Made by a program: the position numbers and the translations under genes
Notes under the pieces: generated by a model
The model's database searches: none
What the model was told of the DNA's origin: nothing
The model's input: only the letters and a program-made list of their open reading frames with translations
Assembly (NCBI GenBank): GCA_036365515.1
Contig: CM070873.1
Location: forward strand, 69,438,529-69,502,528
Length of the DNA: 64,000 nucleotides
Reading direction: 5' to 3'
Source of the DNA: Torymus aiolomorphi
Lineage: Eukaryota > Arthropoda > Insecta > Hymenoptera > Torymidae
Shown here: positions 1-11,448 of the stretch, in pieces
How the letters are laid out: every line of letters starts with the position of its first letter
Numbering within the stretch: position 1 is the first letter of the stretch

Positions 1-10
1 GCAGACAGTG

Positions 11-160
11 TTATAAAAAATTGTACGATACTAATACGTTAAGTAACACATTACACGCCGTGAAAGGATCCTCGCTACGCTCGGGCCATAACTTTACGCC
101 ATGAAGTAATGGGCCACTTATCGCACTTGTATCGTAATGTATTAGTACGATAAATTTTGT
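11..160. repeat. Short hairpin element with GAGCG/CGCTC core
   Basis: The ends carry related inverted motifs: GTACGATACTAATACG near 24-39, and GTATCGTAATGTATTAG followed by TACGAT near 129-151. The centre holds the short palindrome CTCGCTACGCTCGGGCC near 72-88. The same end motif and the same kind of core recur elsewhere in the window (3108-3312, 56570-56775), so I read this as one member of a dispersed family. No reading frame is supported. Confidence 0.45.
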
Positions 161-182
161 ATCGATATTTATTCATTAATTT

Positions 183-2223
183 AAAAAACCTCTTTCAATT
201 GATTGGCCCGTAGTTTCCTCAACCTTAATATGTTGATTCCTTTAATTAATATTTAATAACAAAATTTATAAATCTACGACTACAAAGAATTTTGAAGCGA
301 TTAAGTCATTGTTACTCCTGTAATCGTTGGATATACAAAAATCAATTTTCATTTTTCAATTTTTTTCTAAAAAACTAATCAACAAAATGAATTAAAACAT
401 TACAGATTATATTTATTTATATTATCCATTATCATGATTTTTCTAAAAAAAAATTGACCGTTTAGTTTGGGAGTTATAAGCATCTAAAAAAAAAAACACG
501 TTATTGTTAATAATTTTTTTAGAAAATATAGGTATTTTAATTCTCTTTCGAATGCTACCCATCCGATTCGAATAACTCGATCCTATCACTAAAAAAATCA
601 AAAAGCAGTTTTGAGAAAAATCGAAAATTTGAAAAAAAAAACAAAAACACATCGCCCCAATAAAAAAAAAACGGATTTTGACCGGAAAATGAGACCTGCC
701 CGGTCAAAATTGACCGAGTAGAAATTGAGATCTAGGCGTACACACACACACACACACACACACACATTTTTCAAAAACCATGTATTTTGATTCCTAACAT
801 CTCGGAACACAATTATAACATGTTTTTACAACAACTCAAACATTTTGCTCCCTCCTAGAGGAAGCTTTGTGACATTAAATTTTTGAGTTGTTGTAAAAAT
901 ATGTTATAATTCTGTTCCGAGGTGTTAGGAATCAAAATACATGGTTTTTGAAAAATGTCTGTATGGATGTGTGTGTGTGTGTGTGTGTGTGTACACGCCT
1001 GGATCTCAGCTTCTACTCGGTTGATTTTGACCGGACAGGTCTCATTTTTTTTGTTTTTTTTTGCGTGATGGCGGGTCAAAAATCCGTTTTTTGATTGGGA
1101 CGATGCGTTTTTGTTTTTTTTCAAATTTTCGATTTTCTCAAAACTGTTTTTTGATTTTTTTAATGATAGGATCGAGTTATTCGAACCTGATGGGTAGCGT
1201 TCGAAAGAGAATTAAAATACCTATATTTTCTAAAAAAAAAAAAAGTTTCTAGCTATCACGGTTCTTTTGTTATTAACAAAAACGTGTTTTTCTTTTAGAA
1301 GCTTATAACTCCTAAACTTAACGGTCAATTTTTTTGAGAAAAATCATGATAATACAGAATATAAATAGCTATAATCTGTTAAAATTTGAATACATTCTGT
1401 AGGCTAGATTTTGAGTAAAAAATTGAAAAATGAAAAAATCAGTTTTGTATGTCCAACGATTACAAGAGTAAAATTGACTTAATGGCTTCAAAATTCCTTT
1501 TAGAGGTAGATTTTTTATAGTTCTCGGTCGAGTTCTTTGGGCAAAATGATTGGTCCATAAATTTCAGAGATATTTGAGGTTAAAAATTTTTTGACATTTT
1601 TTAAAATTGTAATTTCTCGAGAACGGCTCTATGTATCTGAATGGGGTGGGTGGCATTCGAAAGAGAATTAAAATACCTATATTTTCTAAAAAAAGTTAAT
1701 TTTCTATCTATCACGGTTCTTTAGTTATCATCAAAAACAAAAACGTGTTTTTTTTTAAAAACTCATAACTCAAATGATGTGTAACAAAATGAATTAAAAT
1801 GTTTAAAAATTATATATATTATAATCTATTATAATTATGAATTATGCATTATGAATGCATTATATTCTGCATTATTATAATTTATTTGTGAGTTATGAAC
1901 TTTTTTAAAAAAACACGTTTTTGTTAATAACAAAACAACCGTGATAGCTATTTGTTTTATTATAAAATATAGATATTTTACTTCTATTTCAAATGATAAC
2001 TTTATTTATCAGGTCAAAATTTATATAAATTTGATATAAATAAATAATAAATAAATAAATAAATTTAAAAATTAACAATTTTTAATATTCATAAATGAAT
2101 TTAATTATAATTATGCAATAAATTTTTTAAAAAATTATAAATTTTGTTATTAAAAATTAATTAAAGGAATCAACAAATTACGGTTGAGGAAGCTACGGGC
2201 CAATGAATTGGCAGCGGTTTTTT
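183..2223. mobile_element. Foldback element with long imperfect inverted arms
   Basis: The outer arms pair. ATTGGCCCGTAG with its following 60 bases at about 200-270 is the reverse complement of 2140-2215, and 272-735 pairs with about 1000-1510. The centre is near 866. The left arm carries (CA)n at 738-766 and the right arm the complementary (TG)n at 969-992. The right arm is longer because 1510-2140 holds additional direct and inverted copies of arm segments. Short open frames inside are AT-rich and resemble no protein. This is a non-autonomous foldback or MITE-like element; its superfamily is not determined. Confidence 0.7.
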
Positions 2224-2414
2224 TCTATCTATTTTATAGCTACAACTTTATTAAAGTAAAATTTCTTTTTTTTTTAGTTGGATTAAATAAAGTGTAAATA
2301 AATTAAAATAAAATAATTAACTTCTTTAGTAAGGTCGTATTTCAGAAAGAAGTTTATATATATCGCTGTTGATATATTTTTTTTTTTTTTTTAATATATC
2401 AGTAATTTTATTTC

Positions 2415-2515
2415 AGGTGGGGGGGGCTTCGCCCCCCACACCCCCCTGAGTGGGGGCTTCGCCCCCTACACCCCCACCAGGGGCTCCGCCCCTGGACCCC
2501 GCCCTGCGCCCCACA
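2415..2515. repeat. Cluster of GC-rich hairpins
   Basis: Three perfect short hairpins follow each other in an otherwise AT-rich region: a G-run/GGGCTTCGCCC stem at 2419-2437, GGGGGCTTCGCCCCC at 2452-2466, and CCAGGGGCTCCGCCCCTGG at 2477-2495. They are separated by C-rich spacers such as CACACCCCCCTGAG. Base composition differs sharply from both flanks. It is probably part of the hairpin-element family seen elsewhere; its function is unknown. Confidence 0.6.
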
Positions 2516-3107
2516 TCAAACCTGCCATACCTCATTACCTACCAACAACAAACTTTATTGTTTCTTTTATTTTCTTTTATCTAGATGGGACATTTCAACA
2601 TAATAACTATATCTTCAAGGATTTTCATTCATGGTCACAAAATGATTTCGTAGATTCATTCGTCATCGAATATCATTTAATGTGTGATATCAGGAATATG
2701 GTTACGAGTCGTGAGGATGGAATATTATATTTGCTTATTCTTTGGCTCAATTTTATATTTAACCAAAAATTTAATCTTTGTTTTTTAATTTTATTTTTAA
2801 GGTTTAAACTTGAAGAACTTCTATTAATCACATTGTTAATAGAAGATTAGATTATATACAATATTAGCTGCCTGTCTACGACCAAGTTTTAGAAAAAAAT
2901 AATTTGTTTCTTGGACCAACTTAGAATAATTTTAAGTAAAAAACATTTAGGGATTTAATCTTTTAATTTTTGTTACTTCAACATCAATTTATATTTCTTA
3001 TTATATATTTTTATTAGTGTTTTAGTTTACATAATATTTGGCATTTTGTAAACAATAGATATTTCTTTTTTTTAAATTATGTTTTCAATGTGTTTATCTC
3101 ATTTTAT
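2516..3107. other. AT-rich interval without recognisable feature
   Basis: No coding frame or repeat boundary could be supported here. Confidence 0.5.
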
Positions 3108-3312
3108 AGCACAGTGTGACCTAAGTCCGCACTTAAGTCACGCCTACCCGTGACTTAAGTAGTCGATTATTGCACCGTGAGGTTAGCGCGCGAGCGTAGC
3201 GAGTGGACTGATTAAGGTACGGATAGGCGTGACAACGGACTTAGGTAAACGTGCTATAAAATATCGTACGATACATGTGACTTCAGTGGCAGTATCGTAA
3301 TGTACTATTTTA
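3108..3312. repeat. Short hairpin element with GAGCGTAGCGAG core
   Basis: Nested inverted segments are visible: GACCTAAGTCCG near 3118 pairs with CGGACTTAGGT near 3235, and CACGCCTACCCGTG near 3138 pairs with GGATAGGCGTGAC near 3219. The core GCGAGCGTAGCGAG lies near 3189-3202. It is followed by ATCGTACGATAC and a right end GTATCGTAATGTACTATTT near 3293-3311, the end motif shared with several other elements in the window. Confidence 0.5.
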
Positions 3313-3435
3313 ACATTGTAATTAAATGTAATTTTATATCTTATGATTATATTTTTATAATTATATGATCTTTCGAATGTTATATTGATTTTTCCGATAT
3401 TATTTAAAGCTATTGCATTGAATAATTCTTTGTCA

Positions 3436-4140
3436 AATCGAATCATGTTAAATAAGCGAAAATTGAATATGTAAAGTGTCGTATTTATAGGTTTAGATAA
3501 TCAGGATTGATTGTACATTAAAATATTAATTGGGGAAAAGTTTTGTTTAGATGTTATCCATAAGTATATCTTTTGCATTCAATATTTTTGTGTAAAGTCA
3601 AATCGTTGAAATAAGCGAAAATCGTCCATTTTATGTATGTTTTGGCTTTAAAAATTGTTTGTTTGGATTTAACTCGTCGGGAATTGATTGTACAAAAAAA
3701 TGTTTAATAGGAAAAAGTTTTGTTTTAATATTATCTATAACTTTTACGTTCAACATTTTTGTGTAAAATCAAATCCTGTCAAGTTATAGCCGAAAATCGT
3801 CCATTTTATGTATATTTAGGCGTTAAAAATCGTTTTTATGAGTTCAACTCGTCAGAAATTGGTCGTAGCAAAAAATGTTCAATATAAAAAAGTTTTGTTT
3901 TAATATTATCTATAACTTTTACATTTAAAATTTTTGTGTAAAGTCAAATTCTGCTCAGTTATAAACGAAAATCAGCCATTTTATGTACATTTAGGCGTTA
4001 AAAACCGTTTTTTTGGATTTAACTCATCAGGAATTGATCGTACAAAAAAATGTCGAATAGGAAAAAGTTTTATTTCAATATTATCTATAACTTTTGTATT
4101 TAACATTTTTGTGTAAATTCAAATCCTGTAAAGTAATAGA
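3436..4140. repeat. Tandem array A, about 174-bp unit
   Basis: The phrase CGAAAATCGTCCATTTTATG, or a close variant, recurs near 3618, 3791 and 3965 with a degenerate first copy near 3450, so the period is about 173-174 bp. Each unit also holds AAAAAGTTTTGTTTTAATAT, TTTTTGTGTAAA and TCAAATCCTGTCAAGTTATA-type segments. The array is AT-rich, diverged and without a coding frame. The same unit forms array B at 4895-5610. Confidence 0.8.
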
Positions 4141-4640
4141 AAAAAAACGACTATTTTTGATGATTTTAGCGATTTTTTCGCTATTACATTGTTAAATATT
4201 GTTCATAGAAAAAAAATGTTCAATGTAAAAAAGACGTCCTTTAATTAGTTTTAGCAAATGCATTTGTTGTTTTTGACTTAAATTTAATTTTGTTCACCGT
4301 ATGCTCAAAAATCGATTTTTTCAAATTTTTATTTGCTCTGGCGTTTTTTTATTTGTCGATCGATTTGGCTCGGTAGAGAACTGTCAGTTACTTATAATTG
4401 GACGACCCAAAGCCCGTTTGGATCCGTCGAAATTTCGCTCAGATAATCGGGTTACTTGATCACATACATACGTACAGACATACATACATCTCTGAAAACG
4501 CTTAAAATGTACTTCTTTTGGGTGGAAAATAGTTTTTATGTTGTAAATTTTCAGAATTTGAAGTGTTACAATTTTCGCCCTGACGAAAATATAAGGCTCT
4601 CCCGAGAAGCGGTCGTGCCTAAAAACGAAGTTTTTACATA
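4141..4640. repeat. Terminal module of composite repeat, copy A
   Basis: This sequence follows array A and is homologous to 5611-6075, which follows array B. Shared landmarks in order are TTTTAATTAGTTTTAGCA-like sequence, AAAAATCGAT, a GTACAGACATACATACATC segment, GAAAACGCTTAAAA, and CTCCCGAG-AGCGGTCGTGCC. Array plus module therefore form one larger repeating unit present twice. The 61-aa open frame at 4456-4641 is not convincing as a gene. Confidence 0.7.
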
Positions 4641-4740
4641 GGGAGGGGGGGCGACGAGCGAAGCGAGGAGCAGGTGTGTGTGGGGCGGGGGGATGGCCGA
4701 AGGCACGCTAGGGGGCGCAGCCCCCCTAGTTAGATTTTTT
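4641..4740. repeat. GC-rich hairpin insert between the two composite repeats
   Basis: The segment contains GCGACGAGCGAAGCGAGG near 4650-4667, a G-rich stretch, and a near-perfect hairpin CTAGGGGGCGCAGCCCCCC followed by TAG at about 4709-4730. It interrupts AT-rich repeat DNA exactly between copies A and B. The GAGCGAAGCGAG core links it to the dispersed hairpin family. Confidence 0.5.
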
Positions 4741-4894
4741 TCCTTACGTCGTAAATCATTAGAACTATATAACGTTATTATAAGAGAGGTTGTTTCAATT
4801 GGAGTTTTTAGGAATATCCATTTAATTACAAAAGATAGAGCGAATTTGGTTTTATTATTATTGTTACTATTAGTACGCCAATCACTAGTTATGT

Positions 4895-5610
4895 ATATTT
4901 AAGCGCTTAAAATCGTTTTTATAAGTCTAACTCGTCAGAAATTGATTTTACATGAAAATATTAGATGGAAAAAAGTTTTGTTTAAATATTATCTACAACT
5001 TTTGTATTTAATATTTTTGTGTAAAATCAAATACTGTCAAGTTATAGCTGAAAATTGTCCAGTTTATGTATATTGTAGCGTTTAAAATCGTTTTTATCGG
5101 ATTAGCTCATTAAGAGTTGATTTTACACAAAAATGTTAAATAGGAAAAAGATTTGTTTTAATATTATGTATAACTTTTGTATTTAATATTTTTGTGTAAA
5201 ATCAAATTCTGTCAAGTTATAGCCGAAAATCGTCTATTTTATGTATATTTTGGCGTTTAAAATCGTTTTTATCGGATTAGCTCATTAGGAGTTGATTTTA
5301 CACAAAAATGTTAAATAGGAAAAAGTTTTGTTTTAATATTATCTAAAACTTTTGTATTTAACACTTTTGTGTAAAATCAAATCCTGTCAAGTTATAGCCG
5401 AAAATCGTCCATTTTATGTATATTTTGGCGTTTAAAATCGTTTTTATAAGTGTAACTTATCAGGAGTTCATTTTACACAAAAGTGATAAATAGGAAAAAG
5501 TTTTGTTTAAATATTATCTCCAACTTTTGTATTTAACATTTTTGTGTAAAATCAAATTCTGTCAAGTGATAGCCGAAAATCGCCCATTTTTGACCTTTTT
5601 TGCCGTTTTT
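4895..5610. repeat. Tandem array B, about 174-bp unit
   Basis: Copies of the CGAAAATCGTCCATTTTATG phrase lie near 5048, 5222, 5398 and 5573, giving spacings of 174-176 bp. Units in array B share variants such as TCGGATTAGCTCATTA that are not in array A, so each array seems to have been homogenised separately after the composite was duplicated. Confidence 0.8.
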
Positions 5611-6075
5611 CGCAGTTATCTTGGCAAATATTACTCGTAGAAAAAAGTGTCCAACAGATAAAAGGTGTATTTTAATTAGTTTTAGCAGTTAGACCTGTAG
5701 ATATAAGCTTAAAATTAATTTTTCTAGTCATTAAGCTTAAAAATCGATATTTTGAAATATTTCTTTGTGCTCGCATTTTTTTAATTTTTCATCGATCTAT
5801 CTCAATTGAGAACCAGGACTTAGGTATAATTAGAGGAGTATTTTCCCGCGATCCCGATGGAATCGGTTGAAAAGTCATTGAGATAATCGAGGAACTTGCC
5901 TACATACGGGCGTACAGACATACATACATCACAGAAAACGCTTAAAACGCACTCATTTTGACTGGAAAAGACTTTTCTTGTATCAAATTATTAGTTTTTG
6001 AAGTCAGACAATTTTCGCTCTGGTGAAATTATAAGACTCTCCCGAGCAGCGGTCGTGCCTAAAAAGTTAAGAGTA
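5611..6075. repeat. Terminal module of composite repeat, copy B
   Basis: Homologous to 4141-4640 and in the same order: TTTTAATTAGTTTTAGCA, AAAAATCGAT, CGTACAGACATACATACATC, GAAAACGCTTAAAA, CTCCCGAGCAGCGGTCGTGCC-like. The repeat family ends near 6070. Confidence 0.7.
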
Positions 6076-6626
6076 CCGAACAGAACAAAGTTACATCAAC
6101 TGGACAATATTCGGAACGCTGAACCGGAGATTTCGGTAGCCACTACCGAACTACTCCGGTATGTCTACAGTAAACATAATCGCTTAAAATTTTATAATAA
6201 CGATTTTATACCTTGTATCATTATTTATCTCTAAAAGGTTTATGCTTAGCATAAACATTACCCGAAATAAAAACCTTATTATATTTGAAATCAATAAGTC
6301 GGTAAATTTCTAAGGTAATAAATGTAGAAAGACTAAAATTATCAAATGCTACAACGAAAAAGAGAGAAAAAAATAATAACTACAGTATATATTTTAAATA
6401 TCTATAAATTCTTGTTATGAAAAAAATATATAGTTTATTAAAATTTTATAACACAAACATTGTTAAACTTTTAGTTTCTAAGTAGATTGTAAGTTAATGT
6501 TAAGCTTAGTTTTAGCTAAACCAGGCCTAAAACACAGGTAACTGGTTTAGGATGTAAGATTCATTGTAATATGCATTGTATATCTCAATGTAATCTACAT
6601 GTAATTGTACTCTGGTTAATATATAC
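6076..6626. other. Unassigned AT-rich interval
   Basis: It lies between the composite repeat and the long-TIR transposon. A short open frame runs into it from 5998 but shows no recognisable protein. Confidence 0.4.
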
Positions 6627-6630
6627 ATAA

Positions 6631-7300
6631 GGCCGAATCCATTTCAAATCAGGTGGACCGCGTATGCCTATGTCACCGATCATTTTGGAATTAAAGTATT
6701 CATGTTCTTCTCCAAAAATTATTTGACCCGTATATTTTTATTTTTTTGTTGCATCAAAATTTCATGCGTTCAGCAATGGCAAAAAATTCCGAGAAAAACC
6801 TTACTTAGAAAAAAATGTTTTCAATGTAATTTTCAAACCGCTACTGCTTCACCAGTTTTTTAAGCTTTTTAGCATGTAACACATAATTTCACTAAGGTTT
6901 GAGCCCTCTTTCACGTTCTTTATGTTATTTAAAAAAAAAAATAAAAAATGCACGAGTTATGTACTTTTTACTGAAAAATGCACTTTTTAGAAAAGTACAT
7001 TTTTCTCAAAAATGCCATTTTTTTTTGCTCAATTTTTTTTTGTCCTGATAGAGGACCTAAATATCTATCTAGACGTATTTGTGTAATTCCCGACCCGTGC
7101 CCAGGAATAGCGATCATTAATGAGATAATACACAAACAAATTTTTCACGCTTAACCCTTACATATAGTCAATGGTATAACAGTCAATATAAAGGTTTTTA
7201 TCTTTGTGCGTAAGCAATATACAAGTACACGTAGTATCTGTTGTATTTTTTATTTTTTTCTTTTAGATTTTTTATTTTTATAACTACCTTTGTTTTTAGT
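6631..7300 (+). repeat. Left terminal inverted repeat of long-TIR element
   Basis: It pairs almost base for base with 13363-13264 and then 8737-8160. Shared landmarks include GATGCAACAAAAAAATAAAA in the right arm and its complement near 6745, and CCCGACCCGTGCCCAGGAAT near 7098 with its complement near 8355. Differences are mostly single substitutions and poly-A/T length changes. Confidence 0.85.
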
Positions 7301-7515
7301 AGTTAAGTAATACATATATGTACACGAGCGTAAGTAATACATACATGTACACGTATGAGTTTATGTACTTATACATTGGTCCGCTAGATGGCTATCGTTA
7401 GATCTTTTATGTACCAAGAAAAGTTCGGTTTCTGCTATAAGTACACCTCCAGTATTTTTTAAAACTATCATATTTTTGAAAATTATTATATATTTCACCT
7501 GATAACTTAACTACG

Positions 7516-8219
7516 ATGTCTCAAAATTATTCAACGAAGAGAATCAAATGTGCAGATTTTTTAAATAAACACAAAAAAATTTTTTACGAACCTAAGTCCT
7601 TGCGTTTTAAACAACTTGAGAATCTTGCTCATCCATTGAAGCTTCTGATTTACCTTTGACCCCCGCTACATATCTGTGTAGACGTTGTTACGAGCATAAA
7701 TTTAAATATTGTGATTCAATAAAAAAAATTACCATTGTATCAAATGGCGCCGCTAGCCACTTTAAAAATCGCTTTCAATTATATGAATTAAAATGAGCAC
7801 CATTTGATATAAAATTGTTGTTCTCTGCTACTGGGCACGGCAAAGGAGCTGTAGATGGTGTGGGTGGGCTTATAAAGCATTATGCTACTTTGCATAATCT
7901 TCGAGGTCCCCATGAAAAATCCATTCAAAATGCTAATGATTTTGTAGAGCACGTTCAAAAATATACAGATGCAATTAAAATAATACATTTACAAGACGTT
8001 GACGTAGAAGAGTTTAGAAAAGTAAAAAATATTGATTGGCTTGCTAATCCTAAGTATCCTGGAATTCAAAAAACTCATTTATGGATTAAAGAAACGTGCA
8101 ATGATAAAGTACATTGTTTAACAGCAAAGACCGCTGATTGTCCCCTTACTGAAGTAAGAACAATGAAGCAGAAAAAGAAAGGTAGATATAAAAATAAAAA
8201 ATCTAAAAGACAAAAATAA
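7516..8219 (+). pseudogene. Decayed transposase-like gene of the long-TIR element
   Basis: Reading starts at an ATG at 7516 (MSQNYSTKRIKCADF) and is broken by a frameshift near 7650. It continues in a second frame (TPATYLCRRCYEHKFKYC), meets an in-frame TGA at 7794-7796, and resumes to a stop at 8217-8219. Conserved-looking blocks are SNGAASHFKNRF and FSATGHGKGAVDGVGG, separated by a short stretch. From memory, this pair (SDGxxSQFKN then FxATxHGKGxxDGxGG) marks a widespread insect transposon-associated protein family; I cannot name the superfamily with certainty. The first block has Asn where I expect Asp. The lysine-rich C-terminus lies inside the right inverted repeat. One frameshift and one stop argue for a dead gene. 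Confidence 0.65.
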
Positions 8220-9221
8220 AAAATACAACAGATACTATGTGTACTTGTATATTGCTTACGCACAAAGATAAAAACCTTTATATTGACTGTTATACCATTG
8301 AATATATGTAAGGGTTAAGCGTGAAAAATTTGTTTGTGTATTATCTCATTAATGATCGCCATTCCTGGGCACGGGTCGGGAATTTCACAAATACGTCTAG
8401 ATAGGTATTTAGGTCCTCTATCAGGATAAAAAAAAATTGAGCAAAAAAAATGGCGTTTTTGAGAAAAATGCACTTTTCTAAAAAGTGCATTTTTCAGTAA
8501 AAAGTACATAACTCGTGCATTTTTTATTTTTTTTTTTAAATAACATAAAGAACGTGAAAGAGGGCTCAAACCTTAGTGAAATTATGTGTTACACGCTAAA
8601 AAGCTTAAAAAGCTGGTGAAGCAGTAGCGGTTTGAAAATTACATTGAAAAAATTTTTTTCTAAGTAAGGTTTTTCTCGGAATTTTTTGCCATTGCTGAAC
8701 GCATGAAATTTTGATGCAACAAAAAAATAAAAATATAAGGTAAATGTACCAGTAACTAGACGTTTAGTAGCCTGACCCCAAATAATCTTCCATTTAAAGA
8801 ATAAAAACTATGATTTAATAAATACTTTTTTGTTTTTATGTAAGATTAAACTTCCCTTAATACATTGTGATAGAAAAAAACAACACTTAAGGTTTTCTTT
8901 TTTGTTAATTACTGAAATACAAGAAAGTGCCCATGTACCAGTACCTAGCCATGGAAAATAAGGGTGTCCTAGTGTCCCGATTTTGATGTCCCAGTACATA
9001 GCCAATAGAAATTTTAGTTTAATAATTAGGTTAAGAGTCAAAGAAGAATTTAAATAGTACTTAGTTTGTATTTAACTTACTGATTTATTTATAAATAATC
9101 ATATAAATATTATAAATAATGACAAAAACTACATTTTTTACATAATATTTACATTTTTCTTATTTTTTGTTTATTTAAATTTTTTCTTTTTTAATTTTCT
9201 TTTTTTGCAATACTAATTTTT

Positions 9222-10800
9222 TTATTTCATCATTAATTTTTTAGCTTCTTCAGCTGTGATTCTTTTAGCTTCCTTCTCTTTTTCCTTTATAAGTTTATTC
9301 TGTTCTCTCTGTCTTTTTTTCTCTTCTTTTTCCTTCTCTTTATCTGCTTTTTCTTTTTGTATTTGCAAGTGATGAGCTTGCCAGCCTTCCGAAGTAAGCA
9401 CCGTAGGAATTTTTTTCCCAGTTTTTTTCTTTTTTTGGGAATTTCTTCAGGCCAAACTAACGCTTTTTTGAAAGCAACTGGAATATTCATTTTTTGTTGA
9501 TCATTTTCGTTATTTTCAGTAGGTGCAACTAAAATGTAAAGTTATTAAAAAGATAAAAACAGGTGATAATAGAATAAAGGAAGATTACTATAAGATAGAC
9601 ATAATAATAGAAATACCTTCAACTTCATTTGTTACTGTTACAGGTAATAAAATAGACGTAGGGTGCGCAGCTTCAGTACTTGAAGTGAAAGTATTTACAG
9701 CATTATCAATCTGTGTTTCATTTCCTAATCTTAAATCTAGTACGTTGGAACATGAAGCAGAAACATTTTGGAGTTGGGCTTCCGTAGATTCATCAGAGCT
9801 TTCTAGACGATCATTTTCTTTATTTTCAATAGAAGCCACTACTTAAAATGTTAAGTTATTAAAATATTATAGGTATAATAAAATACGTGATAATAGAATA
9901 AATATCATTATAAGATGTAAATAATAATATTAATACCTTCAACTTCATATGGTACTGTCACAGATAATAAACTAGACGCAGGATGCATAGTTTCAGTACT
10001 TAAAGTAGAGGTATTTACAGTATTGGTAATCTGTATTTGATTTCTTAAGCTTAAATCTAGTACTTTCGAACACGAAGAAGAAACATTTTGGAGCTGGGTT
10101 TCAGTAGATTCATGGGACATTTCTATACTGTTGGCACTATCTTGACTTTCATACTGACTATTACGTAGATCTTCACAAGCATGATGGTTTTGATTTCCTA
10201 TTAAGTATGTAAAAATGTTTTACTTTTATGTATGATTATTGTTTTTATTGTACTTAAGTCCACTAACCTTGCAGGATTATGTTATTTTTCTCAGTAAAAT
10301 TCTCTGGGAGTGTCAGTGTAATTGGTCCAGTTGAGGTGAGAGTCGCTTCACATTGCTCCGTTGAATGGACATGCATTTGAGATTGATCCAATGAAATGAA
10401 GGTCAGTTGATCTGGCTCCGTTGAAACTACAGTCATGTTATATTGCTCCGATGAAGTGAGGGGCAATGGAACTGGCTTCGAAGGATCAGTTTCTTTTGTT
10501 GCATCAGTATTTACAAAATCTGAAATATAAAAATTAAGTGTTTTTCAAGTTTTCAATTTTATTTAAGTTTTAATTACATTAATTAAGTATAATAACAAAC
10601 CTTCATTTTGTGTGTAATTACTATCTTGAAGTTCGTCTACATGAATTATGTTTCCACTATTCGAAGGATAATCAAAAACTATATCTAAATTATTTATATC
10701 TACACCTTCGAGTACAGTATCATCTACAACATCCCATTCATCTTCGACTAGCATCACAGCTTCTTCGATACTTACATTTCCTGAACTACTATTTTCTCCT
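9222..10800 (-). pseudogene. 3' exons of the pogo-like transposase gene, including a duplicated exon
   Basis: Minus-strand reading gives several short Ser/Thr-rich exons (10563-10757, 10263-10466, 9908-10120, 9588-9839) and a final basic exon ending at 9222. The last exon reads ALVWPEEIPKKRKK, then after a frameshift KIPTVLTSEGWQ, then a Lys/Glu-rich coiled tail, a C-terminus I associate with pogo/jerky-like proteins of insects. The exons at 9908-10120 and 9588-9839 are clear duplicates: both contain ST-E-QLQNVS-SCS-VLDL, and both end in EVEG before a GTATT donor. The frameshift near 9420 suggests inactivity, or a sequencing error in a poly-A run. Confidence 0.65.
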
Positions 10801-10976
10801 ATATTAGATAAAAATATTCTATACGTAATACTTATTTTATAAATAATAATTCCAGGAAAATAAAAAAGAAAAATTGTATTAATTAAATATTCAGTTATAC
10901 AATAAAATTAATTTTATTGAATATTGTAGGTGATATTATGTTTATCTGAATTATTTAATTAAAACAAGTTTAAAAT

Positions 10977-11357
10977 TTAACCAGAAAGTCTTCTTAAGTT
11001 GACCCAGTAGTCGAATAGTCCTTTGTTATCACTGTTACTGATGCTAGTATTATTTTCTAATGCGTTCTTGAAATCTTGTAAGGTGTCAGGTTCTAATGAA
11101 TTTTCACAAAAAAACAAATGTTTTTTACACTCAGCTTCTTTATGTTTATTTACTAAATTTTCTGCATCTTCTACTGCATTAATTTTTTGCTTTTCTATTT
11201 GCTTTATTAAGGATGTCGAAGTCAACTCTATCCGCTGAGAATGGAACAAGCCCACATGTTTCAAAACCATTTTTTATTATTGTTGGTAAATTACCTAATG
11301 AATCCAAAGCTGTTTTTAAAATGGGCGAAAAAGTCTGTTTTGTAAGACGCTGACCTG
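10977..11357 (-). pseudogene. Second exon of the pogo-like transposase
   Basis: It follows a TTTCAG acceptor and reads GQRLTKQTFSPILKTALDSL, then GFETCGLVPFSADRVDFDIL, the block that normally follows the DDE_1 domain in pogo transposases. Near 11205 the frame must change to continue as QIEKQKINAVEDAENLVNKH, so there is a frameshift. The upstream exon ends at the GT donor just after residues QNM (about 11452). Confidence 0.65.
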
Positions 11358-11448
11358 AAATTAAAATGTTTATAATTTATAGTTTATATTTATAAGAGAA
11401 TATCAGAAAATAAAGCTTTAAAAAAAGTAAAGAAGCGAAAAAACAGAA

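Noticed and set aside
4709..4735. Possible Helitron 3' end (hairpin followed by CTAG)
   Set aside because: No matching 5' TC end and no Rep/helicase frame in the window; the hairpin fits the local GC-rich family better.
3436..5610. Possible CRISPR array
   Set aside because: The 174-bp unit is a contiguous diverged satellite with no unique spacers, in a eukaryotic context.
9523..9846. 107-residue plus-strand frame
   Set aside because: It is antisense to the duplicated minus-strand exon of the pogo gene.
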